Shown here: one piece after another, positions 53,188 through 62,167 of the stretch | Position numbering within the stretch: the stretch's first letter is position 1 | How the letters are laid out: every line of letters begins with the position of its first letter | Source: CAVWNR01 sp963756525 | GTDB lineage: Bacteria; Actinomycetota; Actinomycetes; Mycobacteriales; Jatrophihabitantaceae | Length of the DNA stretch: 64,000 bases | Direction of reading: 5' to 3' | NCBI GenBank assembly: GCA_963756525.1 | Contig: CAVWNR010000004.1 | Coordinates: 1-64,000 of the forward strand | Program-made: the position numbers and the translations under genes | Notes under the pieces: model-generated | The model's database searches: none | Told to the model about the DNA's origin: nothing | What the model saw: only the letters and a program-made list of their open reading frames with translations

Positions 53188-54201
53188 TCAGGCCAGTCCG
53201 GCGCCGCGGGCGCGCAGGTCCCAGTGCAGCCCGCCGAACACGTCGGCGGCCGGTAGCAGGGACTTGGGCGCCTTCACCACGGCGCTGTAGTTGACGTCGA
53301 CGACGTTGGCAAGCGGCGCCTCGACGACCTGGGAGAGCAGCTGGTAGGCGTCCATCGGATGCAGCCCGTACAGCTCGCCGAACCATCGCACGAGCTCGAC
53401 CTGGGCGATCCGCCACGCATCTTCGAGCGGGCGGGCCGAGCCGACGACCATCCAGTGGTCGTCGTCCTCCAGCCGCGGCCACGCCGGCCCGGCGCCCTTG
53501 ACCAGCTCGACGATGAGCGTCGTGGTCATCGCGCCTTCGACGGCGGTGCCGCATGCCTCGCCTTCGCCCTGCCGGTAATGCCCGTCGCCGATGGAGAACA
53601 GCGCCCCCTCGACGTTGACGCCCAGATAACAGGTGACGCCGGCATGCAGCTGCGGGCTGTCCATGTTGCCGCCGAACCGGTCGGGCACGAGCGAGCTGCG
53701 CACCTCGCCGCCGGTCGGCGCGACGCCGACGGTGCCGAGCATGGGCGCCAGCGGCAGCTCGACGCTGAACTCGCCGTGCCGGGCGCTGTATCGAGATTGG
53801 AAGCCGACCGTTCCCCGCGCGGAGTCGAGGTGGTAGATCCAGGTCGAGTCGGGCAGCGCATCCTGCAGCGTGGCGGTGCGGTCGGTGCTGGTCAGCCCGC
53901 CGAAGAACGGGATCGCCGCCGAAGCGCCCCAGTCGCGGGCCGGTTCGACGGCGACGAAGTGCAGCGCCAGCGCGTCGCCCGGCTCGGCACCCTCGACGTA
54001 GAACGGCCCGGTCTGCCCGTTGACCCGGCTGAGATCGACCTTGTCAGCAGACCTGTCGTCGGGGCTGCGCAGCACGCCGCCGAACGCGTCCTCGGACCAC
54101 AGCCGCAATGCCGTGCCCGGCGCGATCTTGCGGACCGGAGCGACACCGCCGAACGTGTACGCGAGCTGCTCTGCCGACGGTGTGAACTCGACGACGTCCA
54201 T
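53188..54201 (-). CDS. Acetamidase/formamidase family protein
   Basis: 337 aa. FmdA_AmdA signatures: ADKVDLSRVNGQTGPFYVEG, LALHFVAVEPARDWGASA, and the late HAGVTCYLGVNVEGALFSIG with GDGHYRQGEGEACGTAVEGA. It hydrolyses small amides to ammonia and acid. It lies in one minus-strand run: aminotransferase, amidase, SDR, with gaps of 21 and 13 bases. Confidence 0.9.
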   Translation of the reverse strand: MDVVEFTPSAEQLAYTFGGVAPVRKIAPGTALRLWSEDAFGGVLRSPDDRSADKVDLSRVNGQTGPFYVEGAEPGDALALHFVAVEPARDWGASAAIPFFGGLTSTDRTATLQDALPDSTWIYHLDSARGTVGFQSRYSARHGEFSVELPLAPMLGTVGVAPTGGEVRSSLVPDRFGGNMDSPQLHAGVTCYLGVNVEGALFSIGDGHYRQGEGEACGTAVEGAMTTTLIVELVKGAGPAWPRLEDDDHWMVVGSARPLEDAWRIAQVELVRWFGELYGLHPMDAYQLLSQVVEAPLANVVDVNYSAVVKAPKSLLPAADVFGGLHWDLRARGAGLA

Positions 54202-54222
54202 GTCCGGGCAGCGTAGGTCCGC

Positions 54223-55404
54223 TCAGCCCTGTCGCGCCAGCCACTCCCCCAGCACGTCGACCGCCTGGGCGATCTCGGCGGTATCCCCGGCGAACGACAG
54301 CCGGATGAACCGGCCGCCGTCGACCGGGTCGAAGTCGATGCCCGGCGCGACGGCGACGCCGACCTCGTCGAGCAGCCGGGCGCCGAAGGCCAGCGAATCA
54401 TCCGTCCAGCGCGAGACGTCCGCGTAGACGTAGAACGCGCCGTCGGCGGGCGCGAGCCGGTCAAGCCCGATCCCGGGCAGCCGGGCGAGCAGCAGGTCGC
54501 GATTGGCCCGGTAGCGGGCGACGTTGCGGTCGCATTCGTCGTACGCGTCAAACGCGGCGGTCGCCGCATGCTGGGCGAGCGTCGGCGGGCAGAGCGCGAA
54601 GTTGCTTGCCAGCCGGTCGATGGAGTCGGCGAGCTCCTCCGGGACGAGCAGCCAGCCGAGCCGCCATCCGGTCATCGAGAAGTACTTGCTGAACGAGTTG
54701 ACGATGATGGCGTTCCGGCTGGTCTGCCAGGCGCACGCCGTAGGGCCGGCATAGCTGATGCCGTGATAGATCTCGTCGCTGACCAGCCGGACGTCGTTCG
54801 TCTCGCACCACGCCGCGATCGCCGCGAGCTCGTCGGGCGTCACCATCGTTCCGGTGGGGTTGGCCGGGCTGGCCACGACCAGGCCCGCGGGCCGCTCGTC
54901 CAGCGCCTGCAGCGCGGCGAGCGTCGGCTGGAACCGGGTGTCCGGCCCGCATGGCAACTCGATTACCCGGCAGTCGAGCGCGGTGAGCATGTTGCGGTAG
55001 GCGGGGTAGCCCGGACGGGCTAGCAGCACCGCATCGCCCGGCTCGAATGCGGCGAGGAACGCGAGCAGGAAGCCGCCGGACGAGCCGGTGGTGGCAACGA
55101 CGTCGCGCCGCTGCACGTCGAGGTCGTACCAGCGGCGGTAATGGGCGGCGATCGCGTCGCGCAGCTGCGGGATGCCGCACGCCTCGGTGTAGCCGATGCG
55201 GTCGGTCTGCAGGGCGCGGTGCGCGGCGGCCAGGACGGGGGCGGGAGCCGGCGTGCCCGGCTGGCCCGCGGTCAGGTTGTACACCGGCAGCCCTTGCGCA
55301 CGCCGGAGCGCGGCCGCCTCGAACACGCGCATCGCGTAGAACGGCGGCACTTGCCCGCGTTGCGCGATGCGCAGCCGCGCCGCCCGCTCGACCTCGCTCC
55401 TCAC
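54223..55404 (-). CDS. PLP-dependent aminotransferase (AspB-like)
   Basis: 393 aa fold-I aminotransferase. Motifs: YNLTAGQPGTPAPAPVL, SPANPTGTMVTPDEL, VSDEIYHGISYAG, and the PLP-lysine region NSFSKYFSMTGWRLGWLLVP. Similar to actinobacterial AspB-type enzymes. GTG start at 55404. A 49-bp palindrome split by a MITE lies 31 bases upstream. Amino donor unknown. Confidence 0.9.
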   Translation of the reverse strand: MRSEVERAARLRIAQRGQVPPFYAMRVFEAAALRRAQGLPVYNLTAGQPGTPAPAPVLAAAHRALQTDRIGYTEACGIPQLRDAIAAHYRRWYDLDVQRRDVVATTGSSGGFLLAFLAAFEPGDAVLLARPGYPAYRNMLTALDCRVIELPCGPDTRFQPTLAALQALDERPAGLVVASPANPTGTMVTPDELAAIAAWCETNDVRLVSDEIYHGISYAGPTACAWQTSRNAIIVNSFSKYFSMTGWRLGWLLVPEELADSIDRLASNFALCPPTLAQHAATAAFDAYDECDRNVARYRANRDLLLARLPGIGLDRLAPADGAFYVYADVSRWTDDSLAFGARLLDEVGVAVAPGIDFDPVDGGRFIRLSFAGDTAEIAQAVDVLGEWLARQG

Positions 55405-55435
55405 CGTCCCAGCCTACGACCCGCTCCCCGCACGT

Positions 55436-55607
55436 GTTGATGTTGGACTTGTGGTCGAATAGAGGCTGTCGCAAAATGCAGCGAAAGATCGTTTGGGCCA
55501 CAACATCTGGGATCGGCTCGCGTCGCGGGCGCGAGATCTTGTGATCGCGGGAAGGTGCCAGGGGATTCTGCGACAGGCTCAATATCGACCACAAGTCCAA
55601 CATCAAC
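55436..55607. repeat. 49-bp palindrome, copy 3, split by an insertion
   Basis: Left part 55436-55461 and right part 55581-55607 restore, after removal of the insertion and one AATA, a perfect 49-bp palindrome with 23-bp arms around ATA. It is the only copy with no arm mismatch. It ends 57 bases before the FAD oxidoreductase start. Confidence 0.92.
55462..55580. mobile_element. 119-bp MITE with inverted ends and AATA target duplication
   Basis: Ends GAGGCTGTCGCAAAAT (left) and GAGCCTGTCGCAGAAT (right, reversed) form an imperfect terminal inverted repeat. AATA is duplicated on both sides (55458-55461 and 55581-55584). There is no coding sequence of use. It is a non-autonomous element moved by a transposase encoded elsewhere. 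Confidence 0.85.
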
Positions 55608-55664
55608 TCGCCGACTCGCCTTGACTAGCGTGACAGCAGCCTCCGTCGTGGCAACCTGAAGGAC

Positions 55665-57125
55665 ATGACCGACGTTGACGCGGTCGTCGTGGGCAGCGGT
55701 CCGAACGGGCTCACCGCGGCGGTAATCCTCGCCCGGGCCGGCCTCTCCGTCGCGGTGTACGAGGCGTCCGACGACATCGGGGGCGGCGCACGCACCGCCG
55801 AGCTCACCCTGCCCGGCTTCCGGCACGACCCGTGCTCAGCCGTGCATCCGCTCGGGATCGGCTCCCCCGCATTCGGCCAGCTGGACTTGGGGCGCTACGG
55901 CCTGGAGTGGATGCAGCCCGAGCTGCCGCTCGCGCACCCGCTGCCGGATGGCGGCGCGGCCGTGCTCGCCCGGTCGGTCGAGCAGACGGCGCAGGCGTTG
56001 GGCGGCGACGGGCCGACCTACCGGCGGCTGGTGCAGCCGTTCCGCGGCCGCTGGGGCGAGCTGGCGCCGGACGTGCTGCGAGCGCAGCTGACCGGTCTGC
56101 CGCGGCACCCTTTCTTGCTCGCCCGATTCGGCCTGGTGGCCGCGCTTCCGGCTGACGTGCTGGCTCGCGCATTCCGCGGGACGGCCGCCCGCGGCCTCGT
56201 CGCCGGCCTGGCCGCGCACGCCATCGCCCCGCTTCACCTACCGTTCACCGCCGGCGCGGCGCTGCTGTTCGCGCTGGCCGGGCACGAGGTCGGCTGGCCC
56301 GTTCCACGAGGCGGCTCGCAGGCCGTCACCGACGCGCTGACCGGGCAACTCCGGTCGCTGGGCGGCGAGATCAACACCGGCTGCGAGATCGCGACGCTCG
56401 ACGCCCTGCCGCGCGCGCGTGCCTACCTGCTGGACGTGTCGCCGCGAGATCTTGCCGGTATCGCCGGCACTCTGCTGCCCCTGGCGTATCGCCGCAGGCT
56501 GCTGCGCTACCGCTACGGGCCGGCGGTGTTCAAACTGGACTACGCGCTGGACGGGCCGGTGCCGTGGCGCGCGGAGGAATGCCGTCGAGCCGGCAGCGTG
56601 CACATCGGCCCGTCATACGAGGAGATCTCCTCAGCGTTAAGCGCGGTCGGTCGCGGCCGGGCGCCGCGGCCGCCGTTCCTCATCACAGCGCAGCCGAGCG
56701 TCGTCGACGGCGGCCGAGCCCCCGCCGGGAAACACGTCTTCTGGGTCTACGCGCACGTGCCGAACGGCTGGACCGGCGATCTCACCGACGCCGTCGAGCG
56801 GCAGGTGGAACGCTTCGCGCCTGGCTTCCGCGATCTCGTCCTCGCCCGGCACGCCACCGGACCTGCGGAGCTCTTCGCGGGTAACCGGAACTACCCCGGC
56901 GGCGACATCGCGTGCGGACGCTTCGCCGGCATGCAGGCGCTGTTCCGCCGCCCGGTCCTCGCGGCGGTTCCCTACGCCACGCCGAACAATTCGGTGTATC
57001 TCTGCTCGTCCGCGACGCCCCCCGGGCCGGGGGTGCACGGGATGTGCGGCCACCACGCGGCACGAATCGTGCTGCGACGCGTGTTCGGCATCCGTCACCA
57101 GGTCGGACGGCCGGTCGAGGTGTGA
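55665..57125 (+). CDS. Phytoene desaturase-like FAD-dependent oxidoreductase
   Basis: 486 aa. N-terminal dinucleotide fold AVVVGSGPNGLTAAVILARA, followed by GLSVAVYEASDDIGGGARTAE, and a C-terminal FAD motif PGPGVHGMCGHHAARIVLRR. The enzyme is of the amine-oxidase/phytoene-desaturase type (FAD-binding, NAD(P)-like), substrate unknown. No carotenoid genes are nearby. The downstream membrane gene begins 6 bases after its stop. Confidence 0.88.
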   Translation: MTDVDAVVVGSGPNGLTAAVILARAGLSVAVYEASDDIGGGARTAELTLPGFRHDPCSAVHPLGIGSPAFGQLDLGRYGLEWMQPELPLAHPLPDGGAAVLARSVEQTAQALGGDGPTYRRLVQPFRGRWGELAPDVLRAQLTGLPRHPFLLARFGLVAALPADVLARAFRGTAARGLVAGLAAHAIAPLHLPFTAGAALLFALAGHEVGWPVPRGGSQAVTDALTGQLRSLGGEINTGCEIATLDALPRARAYLLDVSPRDLAGIAGTLLPLAYRRRLLRYRYGPAVFKLDYALDGPVPWRAEECRRAGSVHIGPSYEEISSALSAVGRGRAPRPPFLITAQPSVVDGGRAPAGKHVFWVYAHVPNGWTGDLTDAVERQVERFAPGFRDLVLARHATGPAELFAGNRNYPGGDIACGRFAGMQALFRRPVLAAVPYATPNNSVYLCSSATPPGPGVHGMCGHHAARIVLRRVFGIRHQVGRPVEV

Positions 57126-57131
57126 GCCCTC

Positions 57132-58577
57132 ATGAGCTGGTTGCACGCGGAGAACTACTGGCTGGCCCGGCTGGTCTGCCAGCGGTCGATCGCCGCGATC
57201 TATGCGGTCGGCTTCCTCACCGCCGCGCTGCAGTTCCGTGCGCTGCTCGGCTCGGACGGGATGTTGCCGATCCCCGCGCAACTGCGCCGCGTGCCGTTCC
57301 GCCGCTCGCCGAGCCTGTTCTATGCGCACTACTCGGACGCGTTCTTCGCCGCAGCGGCGTGGAGCGGCGTTGCGGTGAGCGCCGCGTTGATATTCGGCGC
57401 GGGCGACGCGGTGCCGCTGTGGGCGTCGATGCTGCTGTGGACGCTGCCCTGGCTGCTGTACCTGTCGATCGTCAACGTCGGCCAGCTCTGGTACGGCTTC
57501 GGCTGGGAGACGCTGCTCTGCGAGACCGGCTTCTACGCGATCTTCCTGGGGTCGGGGCGCGCGGCGCCGCCGTTGGTGATGCTGCTGGCGCTGCGCTGGC
57601 TGCTGTTCCGCCTCGAGTTCGGCGCGGGGCTGATCAAGATGCGCGGCGACCGCTGCTGGCGGCAGCTAACCTGCCTGTACTACCACCACGAGACGCAGCC
57701 GATGCCCAATCCGCTGAGCTGGTACTTCCACCACCTGCCTCGGCCGCTGCATCGGGTGGAGGTCGCGGCCAACCACGCCACCCAGCTGATCGTGCCGTTC
57801 CTGCTGTTCACGCCGGCTCCGGTGTCGACGGTTGCGGCGCTGATCATGATTGCCACGCAGCTCTGGCTGATCATCAGCGGCAACTTCTCCTGGCTGAACT
57901 GGCTGACGGTCGCGATCGCGACATCCGCCGTCGGCGACCGGGTGTGGCGCGCGGTCCTGCCGGTCACGCCGCCTCGGCCAGGCCCATCGCCGACGTGGTT
58001 CGACGCGCTCGTCATCGCGGTCGCGGCCGTCGTCGTGGTCTTGAGTTACTGGCCGGCGCGCAACCTCGCGTCGCGGCGGCAACTGATGAACTCGAGTTTC
58101 AACCCCCTTCATCTGGTCAACACGTACGGCGCGTTCGGCAGCATCAGCAAGATCCGGCACGAGGTGGTCATCGAGGGCACGTCCGATCCCGCGCCGACCG
58201 ACGGGTCGGTCTGGCGGGAGTACGAGTTCAAGGGCAAGCCCGGCGACCCGCGCAGGCGTCCGCCGCAGGTCGCGCCGTACCACCTGCGGCTGGACTGGCT
58301 GATGTGGTTCGTCGCACTTTCTCCGTCCTACGGTGACCGCTGGCTGACCGGGCTGCTCGTGCGGCTGCTGCGCAATGATCGGCCGACGCTGAAACTTCTG
58401 CGCGTCAACCCGTTCGCGGACGAACCCCCCGCGGCCGTCCGCGCGCTGCTGTACCGCTACCGCTTCACGACCTGGCGGGAACGGCGCGAGACCGGCATGT
58501 GGTGGCACCGCGACGTTGTCGGCGAACTGCTGCCGCCGGTCAGCCTGCGCGGCCGGCTGACGTCCGTACGCCGCTGA
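57132..58577 (+). CDS. Lipase maturation factor family membrane protein
   Basis: 481 aa with about eight membrane helices. LMF1 signatures: NYWLARLVCQRSIAAIYAV, FGWETLLCETGFYAIFLG, RWLLFRLEFGAGLIKMRGD and CLYYHHETQPMPNPLSWYFH, then the C-terminal domain YGAFGSISKIRHEVVIEGTS. In animals LMF1 helps fold lipases; the bacterial role is unknown. Coupled to the oxidoreductase gene. Confidence 0.9.
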   Translation: MSWLHAENYWLARLVCQRSIAAIYAVGFLTAALQFRALLGSDGMLPIPAQLRRVPFRRSPSLFYAHYSDAFFAAAAWSGVAVSAALIFGAGDAVPLWASMLLWTLPWLLYLSIVNVGQLWYGFGWETLLCETGFYAIFLGSGRAAPPLVMLLALRWLLFRLEFGAGLIKMRGDRCWRQLTCLYYHHETQPMPNPLSWYFHHLPRPLHRVEVAANHATQLIVPFLLFTPAPVSTVAALIMIATQLWLIISGNFSWLNWLTVAIATSAVGDRVWRAVLPVTPPRPGPSPTWFDALVIAVAAVVVVLSYWPARNLASRRQLMNSSFNPLHLVNTYGAFGSISKIRHEVVIEGTSDPAPTDGSVWREYEFKGKPGDPRRRPPQVAPYHLRLDWLMWFVALSPSYGDRWLTGLLVRLLRNDRPTLKLLRVNPFADEPPAAVRALLYRYRFTTWRERRETGMWWHRDVVGELLPPVSLRGRLTSVRR

Positions 58578-58591
58578 GTAGGGTCGCGGCA

Positions 58592-59374
58592 ATGAGCGGG
58601 TATGCCGACGACTTGGCGCTTGCGCTCTCGCTCGCCGACGCGGCGGACGCGATCTCGGTCGCGCGGTTCGGTGCTGGTGATCTTCACGTCGAGAGCAAGC
58701 CGGATCTCACGCCGGTCAGCGATGCCGACCGCGCCGTCGAGGAGTCGCTGCGCGCTCGCCTGGCGACGGCGCGGCCGTCCGACGCGATCTCGGGCGAGGA
58801 GTTCGGTTCGGCCGGATCGGGCTCGCGCAGATGGGTGCTCGACCCGATCGACGGCACGAAGAACTTCGTCCGCGGCGTTCCTGTCTGGGCGACGTTGATC
58901 GCGCTCCTCGACGACGACTCGGCTCGGGTAGGCGTGGTGTCGGCCCCCGCGCTCGGCCGCCGCTGGTGGGCCGCAGAGGGCGGCGGCGCGTGGGTGTCCG
59001 CGCTCGGCGACGAGCCGCGGCGGCTGCGCGTCTCACGGGTTGGCTCGCTGGCCGATGCCAGCCTCTCGTACTCCTCACTCGGCGGCTGGCGCTCGCGTGG
59101 CCTGCGCGAGCAGTTCATCGCGCTCATCGGCAACGTGTGGCGCAGCCGCGCGTACGGGGACTTCTGGTCGTACATGCTCGTGGCCGAAGGCGCCGTCGAC
59201 CTCGCGGCCGAGCCGACACTGTCGATGTGGGATATGGCCGCGCTCGCTCCGATCGTGGTCGAGGCCGGCGGGCGGTTCACCGCGTTGAACGGAGACGATT
59301 GGTTGCAGGAAGGCGATGCCGCGGCGAGCAATGGCCTGCTGCACGACGATTTCGTCGCAGCATTGCGCGGTTGA
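58592..59374 (+). CDS. hisN: Histidinol-phosphatase, inositol-monophosphatase type
   Basis: 260 aa. Metal motifs: ISGEEFG, DPIDGTKNFVRGVPVWATLI and WDMAALAPIVVEAGGRFT. This is the actinobacterial HisN type, which dephosphorylates histidinol phosphate; other small phosphates are possible. ATG 58592 lies 14 bases after the LMF gene, so it belongs to the same run. Confidence 0.88.
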   Translation: MSGYADDLALALSLADAADAISVARFGAGDLHVESKPDLTPVSDADRAVEESLRARLATARPSDAISGEEFGSAGSGSRRWVLDPIDGTKNFVRGVPVWATLIALLDDDSARVGVVSAPALGRRWWAAEGGGAWVSALGDEPRRLRVSRVGSLADASLSYSSLGGWRSRGLREQFIALIGNVWRSRAYGDFWSYMLVAEGAVDLAAEPTLSMWDMAALAPIVVEAGGRFTALNGDDWLQEGDAAASNGLLHDDFVAALRG

Positions 59375-59505
59375 CAGGTTCGGTTGCGCTCGGGGTTTGA
59401 AGAGCGGCAGTTACGAGGAGTTGGCCTTTTGGGCCGGTCACGTCGCCGGGTTGCCTGTCGCTCGTGGTGAGTTCTTCCTTATTTTCTCGGCATATTCCTT
59501 GCTGT

Positions 59506-59521
59506 GCGAACATGTGTTCGA
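59506..59521. promoter_or_regulatory. LexA (SOS) box upstream of DUF222/HNH copy 2
   Basis: GCGAAC-ATGT-GTTCGA matches the TCGAAC-N4-GTTCGA consensus at 11 of 12 fixed positions. It lies 12 bases before the ATG, the same position as in copy 1. Similarity between both copies begins at this box. Confidence 0.82.
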
Positions 59522-59533
59522 TACACTTGAGGC

Positions 59534-60838
59534 ATGTCAGTCGACGTCGCCGACCCGGTTGAGGAGATCCTCGGCCGGCTGTCGGAAGTGGTCGACGACC
59601 TAGCCGAGCTGAACCTCACCGCACTGGCTCCGGACCATCTGCTGGCGTTGCTGCGCGGGGTGGAGACCCAGCGGCGGCGGCTGCCGGTGCACGACCATCG
59701 GCTGATCGCCGAGTTGGACGCGCGCGGGGTGGCCGGCGAGCGCTGCTGCCGGGACACCAAGACCCTGCTGCGTGAGACGCTGCGGCTCTCGGCGCGGGAG
59801 GCGACCGCACGCTACGCCGCGGCGGTGGACCTCGGGCCGCGCCGCGCGGTCAGCGGCGAGCCGCTCGCCCCGATCTTCCCGGCCGTGGCCGCGGCGCAAG
59901 CCGACGGCGCGATCAGCCCGGAGCAGGCGCGGGTGATCACCCGCTGCGTGGCACGGCTGCCCGCCGCGGTGCAGCTCGAACACGGGCCCGCCGTGGAGGC
60001 CCGGCTGGTCGCCGACGCCGCACAGTTCGACCCCGACCTGCTGGCCAAGCTGGCCGCGCTGATCACCGCACACCTGGACCCGGACGGCACCCTCACCGAG
60101 CACGCCGACCGCGAGCGGACCCGGCACGCGGCGCTGACCCGAACCGGGACGGCACCGGCGAACTGCGGGCGTATCTGACCCCGGAATCGCTCGCGATGTG
60201 GCAGGCGGTGCTCGACCCGCTCGCCGCGCCCCGCCCCAGCGACGCCGACGGCCCGGACACCCGCACCGCCGGGCAGCGGCTACACGACGCCCTGGCCGAC
60301 TGCGCGCAGCGGCTCCTGCGCAGGGACGCTGCCCGACTGCGGCGGCACCCCGGCGACCGTGCTGTTCACCCTGACCCCCGAACAGGCCCACACCGGGCAC
60401 CGCTACGCCAGCACCGGGCACGGCGGGCTGGTCCCGGTCCGCGACGCGCTGCGCCTAGCCGACCAAGCCAGCATCTACACCGTCCTGCGCGACACCACCG
60501 GCGCGGTCATGGACTACGGCCGCGCCCGGCGCACCGCGTCGGCCGGGCAGCGCATCACGCTGACCGTCCGAGACGGCGGATGCTCCTTCCCAGGATGTGA
60601 CTACCCGCCCGCCTGGTGCCAGGCCCACCACGTCATCGACTGGCTCGACCAGGGGCTCACCGAGACCGACAACCTCACCCTGCTCTGCGCACACCACCAC
60701 CGCAACTTCGAACGCCGCGGCTGGCACGTCCGCATCACCGACGGCCTGCCCGAATGGATCCCGCCACCACACGTCGACCCCGATCAACGACCGATCCGCA
60801 ACACTATGCACGACCCGCTCGGCGGCGATGGACGCTAA
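59534..60838 (+). pseudogene. DUF222/HNH endonuclease (13E12-type), copy 2, two frameshifts
   Basis: Inverted near-copy of the gene at 14960-16281. The first frame (59534-60178, 214 aa) ends at the same point as in copy 1: after RTRHAALTR the frame is wrong by one base. The second starts at 60196 (MWQAVLDPLAAP) and breaks near 60325, where two bases are missing compared with copy 1. The third frame (60359-60838) carries the HNH motifs CSFPGCDYPPAWCQAHHVID and LLCAHHHRNF. Similarity to copy 1 ends just after IRNTMH. A LexA box is upstream. Confidence 0.88.
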
Positions 60839-60907
60839 AACGCCGCTGCGGCAGCCTGGACTGATACGGCCTGCACGGGGCGGGCGTTGGGCAGAGCACG
60901 AACCTGC

Positions 60908-62167
60908 TCAGGCGGCAGCCGCCGATGTGCCGATCAGGATGGCCCGTTCCATCGCCTTGATGCGCCGGTAGTCGGCATCGATCTCCGCCTCGTCCGGGCC
61001 GGTCAGGATCACCCAGCCGACGATATTGCTCAGGTCCACGGTCTCGGGCACCCAGTCGCCGGCGGCCTGCGGGAAATGCTTCGCGTAGAAGGTGGGCAGC
61101 TCGTCGACGTGGTCGAACACCTCGGCGTTGTGCCAGATGCCGGCGGCCGGCGCGGAGATGAACACCCCGCGGACGTGCTGCGCCAGCTGGTATCCGGGCA
61201 CGAATCGGCCGTGCACGCGATGTGCGATGGTGCGCAGGATGTGGTTGTCGCCGGTGGCCAGCTTGGATATGAGCTGATGGCCGCCGCCGGCGGGCCGCTC
61301 GGCCACCTCGAGCAGGCGTGGTCCGGCGGCGGTGAGGATGACCTCGCAGTGCCCGCAGCCGTTGCGGATTCCGACGGCGTCGAGCACGTCTCGGACGTAC
61401 GGCCACACCTTACGAACGTGTGCATGCTCTGGCGAAAGGAAGTCGACGCGGTCGTAGATGCCGATGCGGTCACCGCGGCGGACCTTCGTGTAGCGGCACA
61501 CGTCGACCAGGCCGTGTGCTCCCTCGACGGAATAGCTGTCGACGAGAAACTCCGGGCCGTCGGCGAACTCCTGGACGAGCACCGCGTCGTTGACCAGGCC
61601 GGTGAGATTGACGGCGCCGACCAGCCGATCGACCAGGGACCGCCAATCACCCCCCGGCGGGACGATATGCACTTCATCGGTGGCTGCGCTGCTCGGTGGC
61701 TTCACGACGAGATGGGATGCCTCGAGGCGCTCGGCGCAGATCCATGCCTGAATTTCGGATGGGTCTGCCGAGCAGATCTGGCGCAGGTGCGGCACACCGC
61801 CGACGGCGAGCGCCCGGGCCATTGCCCACTTGTCACGGCGGGCAGCGGCGAGTGCCGCGACGTTGCCGCTTCCGGGTGCGACCAGGCCGACCAGGGCTTC
61901 GTAGAGCAGCACGCCGATCTCCGAGCCGGGGATCAGGCAGATCGGGTCGAAGGAACGCAGTCGCGCCGCGAGTTCGGCTGGACCACCCGGGAAATCGTCG
62001 ATATGAAGCGTGTGAGGGAATCTGTCCGGATGCCAGGACGCGCGCACCGCCGCAAGGCGTTCCCCGCCGCTCAGCACGGCGATCGGGTCGATGCCGGCCG
62101 CACGGAAGGCGTCCGCGTACTCCTGGCCGGTCGACACCGGGTCGACAATCGCTGCGTACCGAGTCAT
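60908..62167 (-). CDS. ATP-grasp domain protein (ligase-like), last gene of operon
   Basis: 419 aa. ATP-grasp ligase of the amino-acid-ligase (BacD-like) or carboxylase-like type: ASHLVVKPPSSAATDEVHIV is the ATP-lysine region, VQEFADGPEFLVDSYSVEG the adenine loop, and CEVILTAAGPRLLEVAERPAGGG the metal region. There the usual Asn is not seen (EVAER instead of EINAR). ATG 62167 overlaps the MFS stop. It probably joins an amino acid or peptide to another carboxylate with ATP; substrates unknown. Confidence 0.83.
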   Translation of the reverse strand: MTRYAAIVDPVSTGQEYADAFRAAGIDPIAVLSGGERLAAVRASWHPDRFPHTLHIDDFPGGPAELAARLRSFDPICLIPGSEIGVLLYEALVGLVAPGSGNVAALAAARRDKWAMARALAVGGVPHLRQICSADPSEIQAWICAERLEASHLVVKPPSSAATDEVHIVPPGGDWRSLVDRLVGAVNLTGLVNDAVLVQEFADGPEFLVDSYSVEGAHGLVDVCRYTKVRRGDRIGIYDRVDFLSPEHAHVRKVWPYVRDVLDAVGIRNGCGHCEVILTAAGPRLLEVAERPAGGGHQLISKLATGDNHILRTIAHRVHGRFVPGYQLAQHVRGVFISAPAAGIWHNAEVFDHVDELPTFYAKHFPQAAGDWVPETVDLSNIVGWVILTGPDEAEIDADYRRIKAMERAILIGTSAAAA

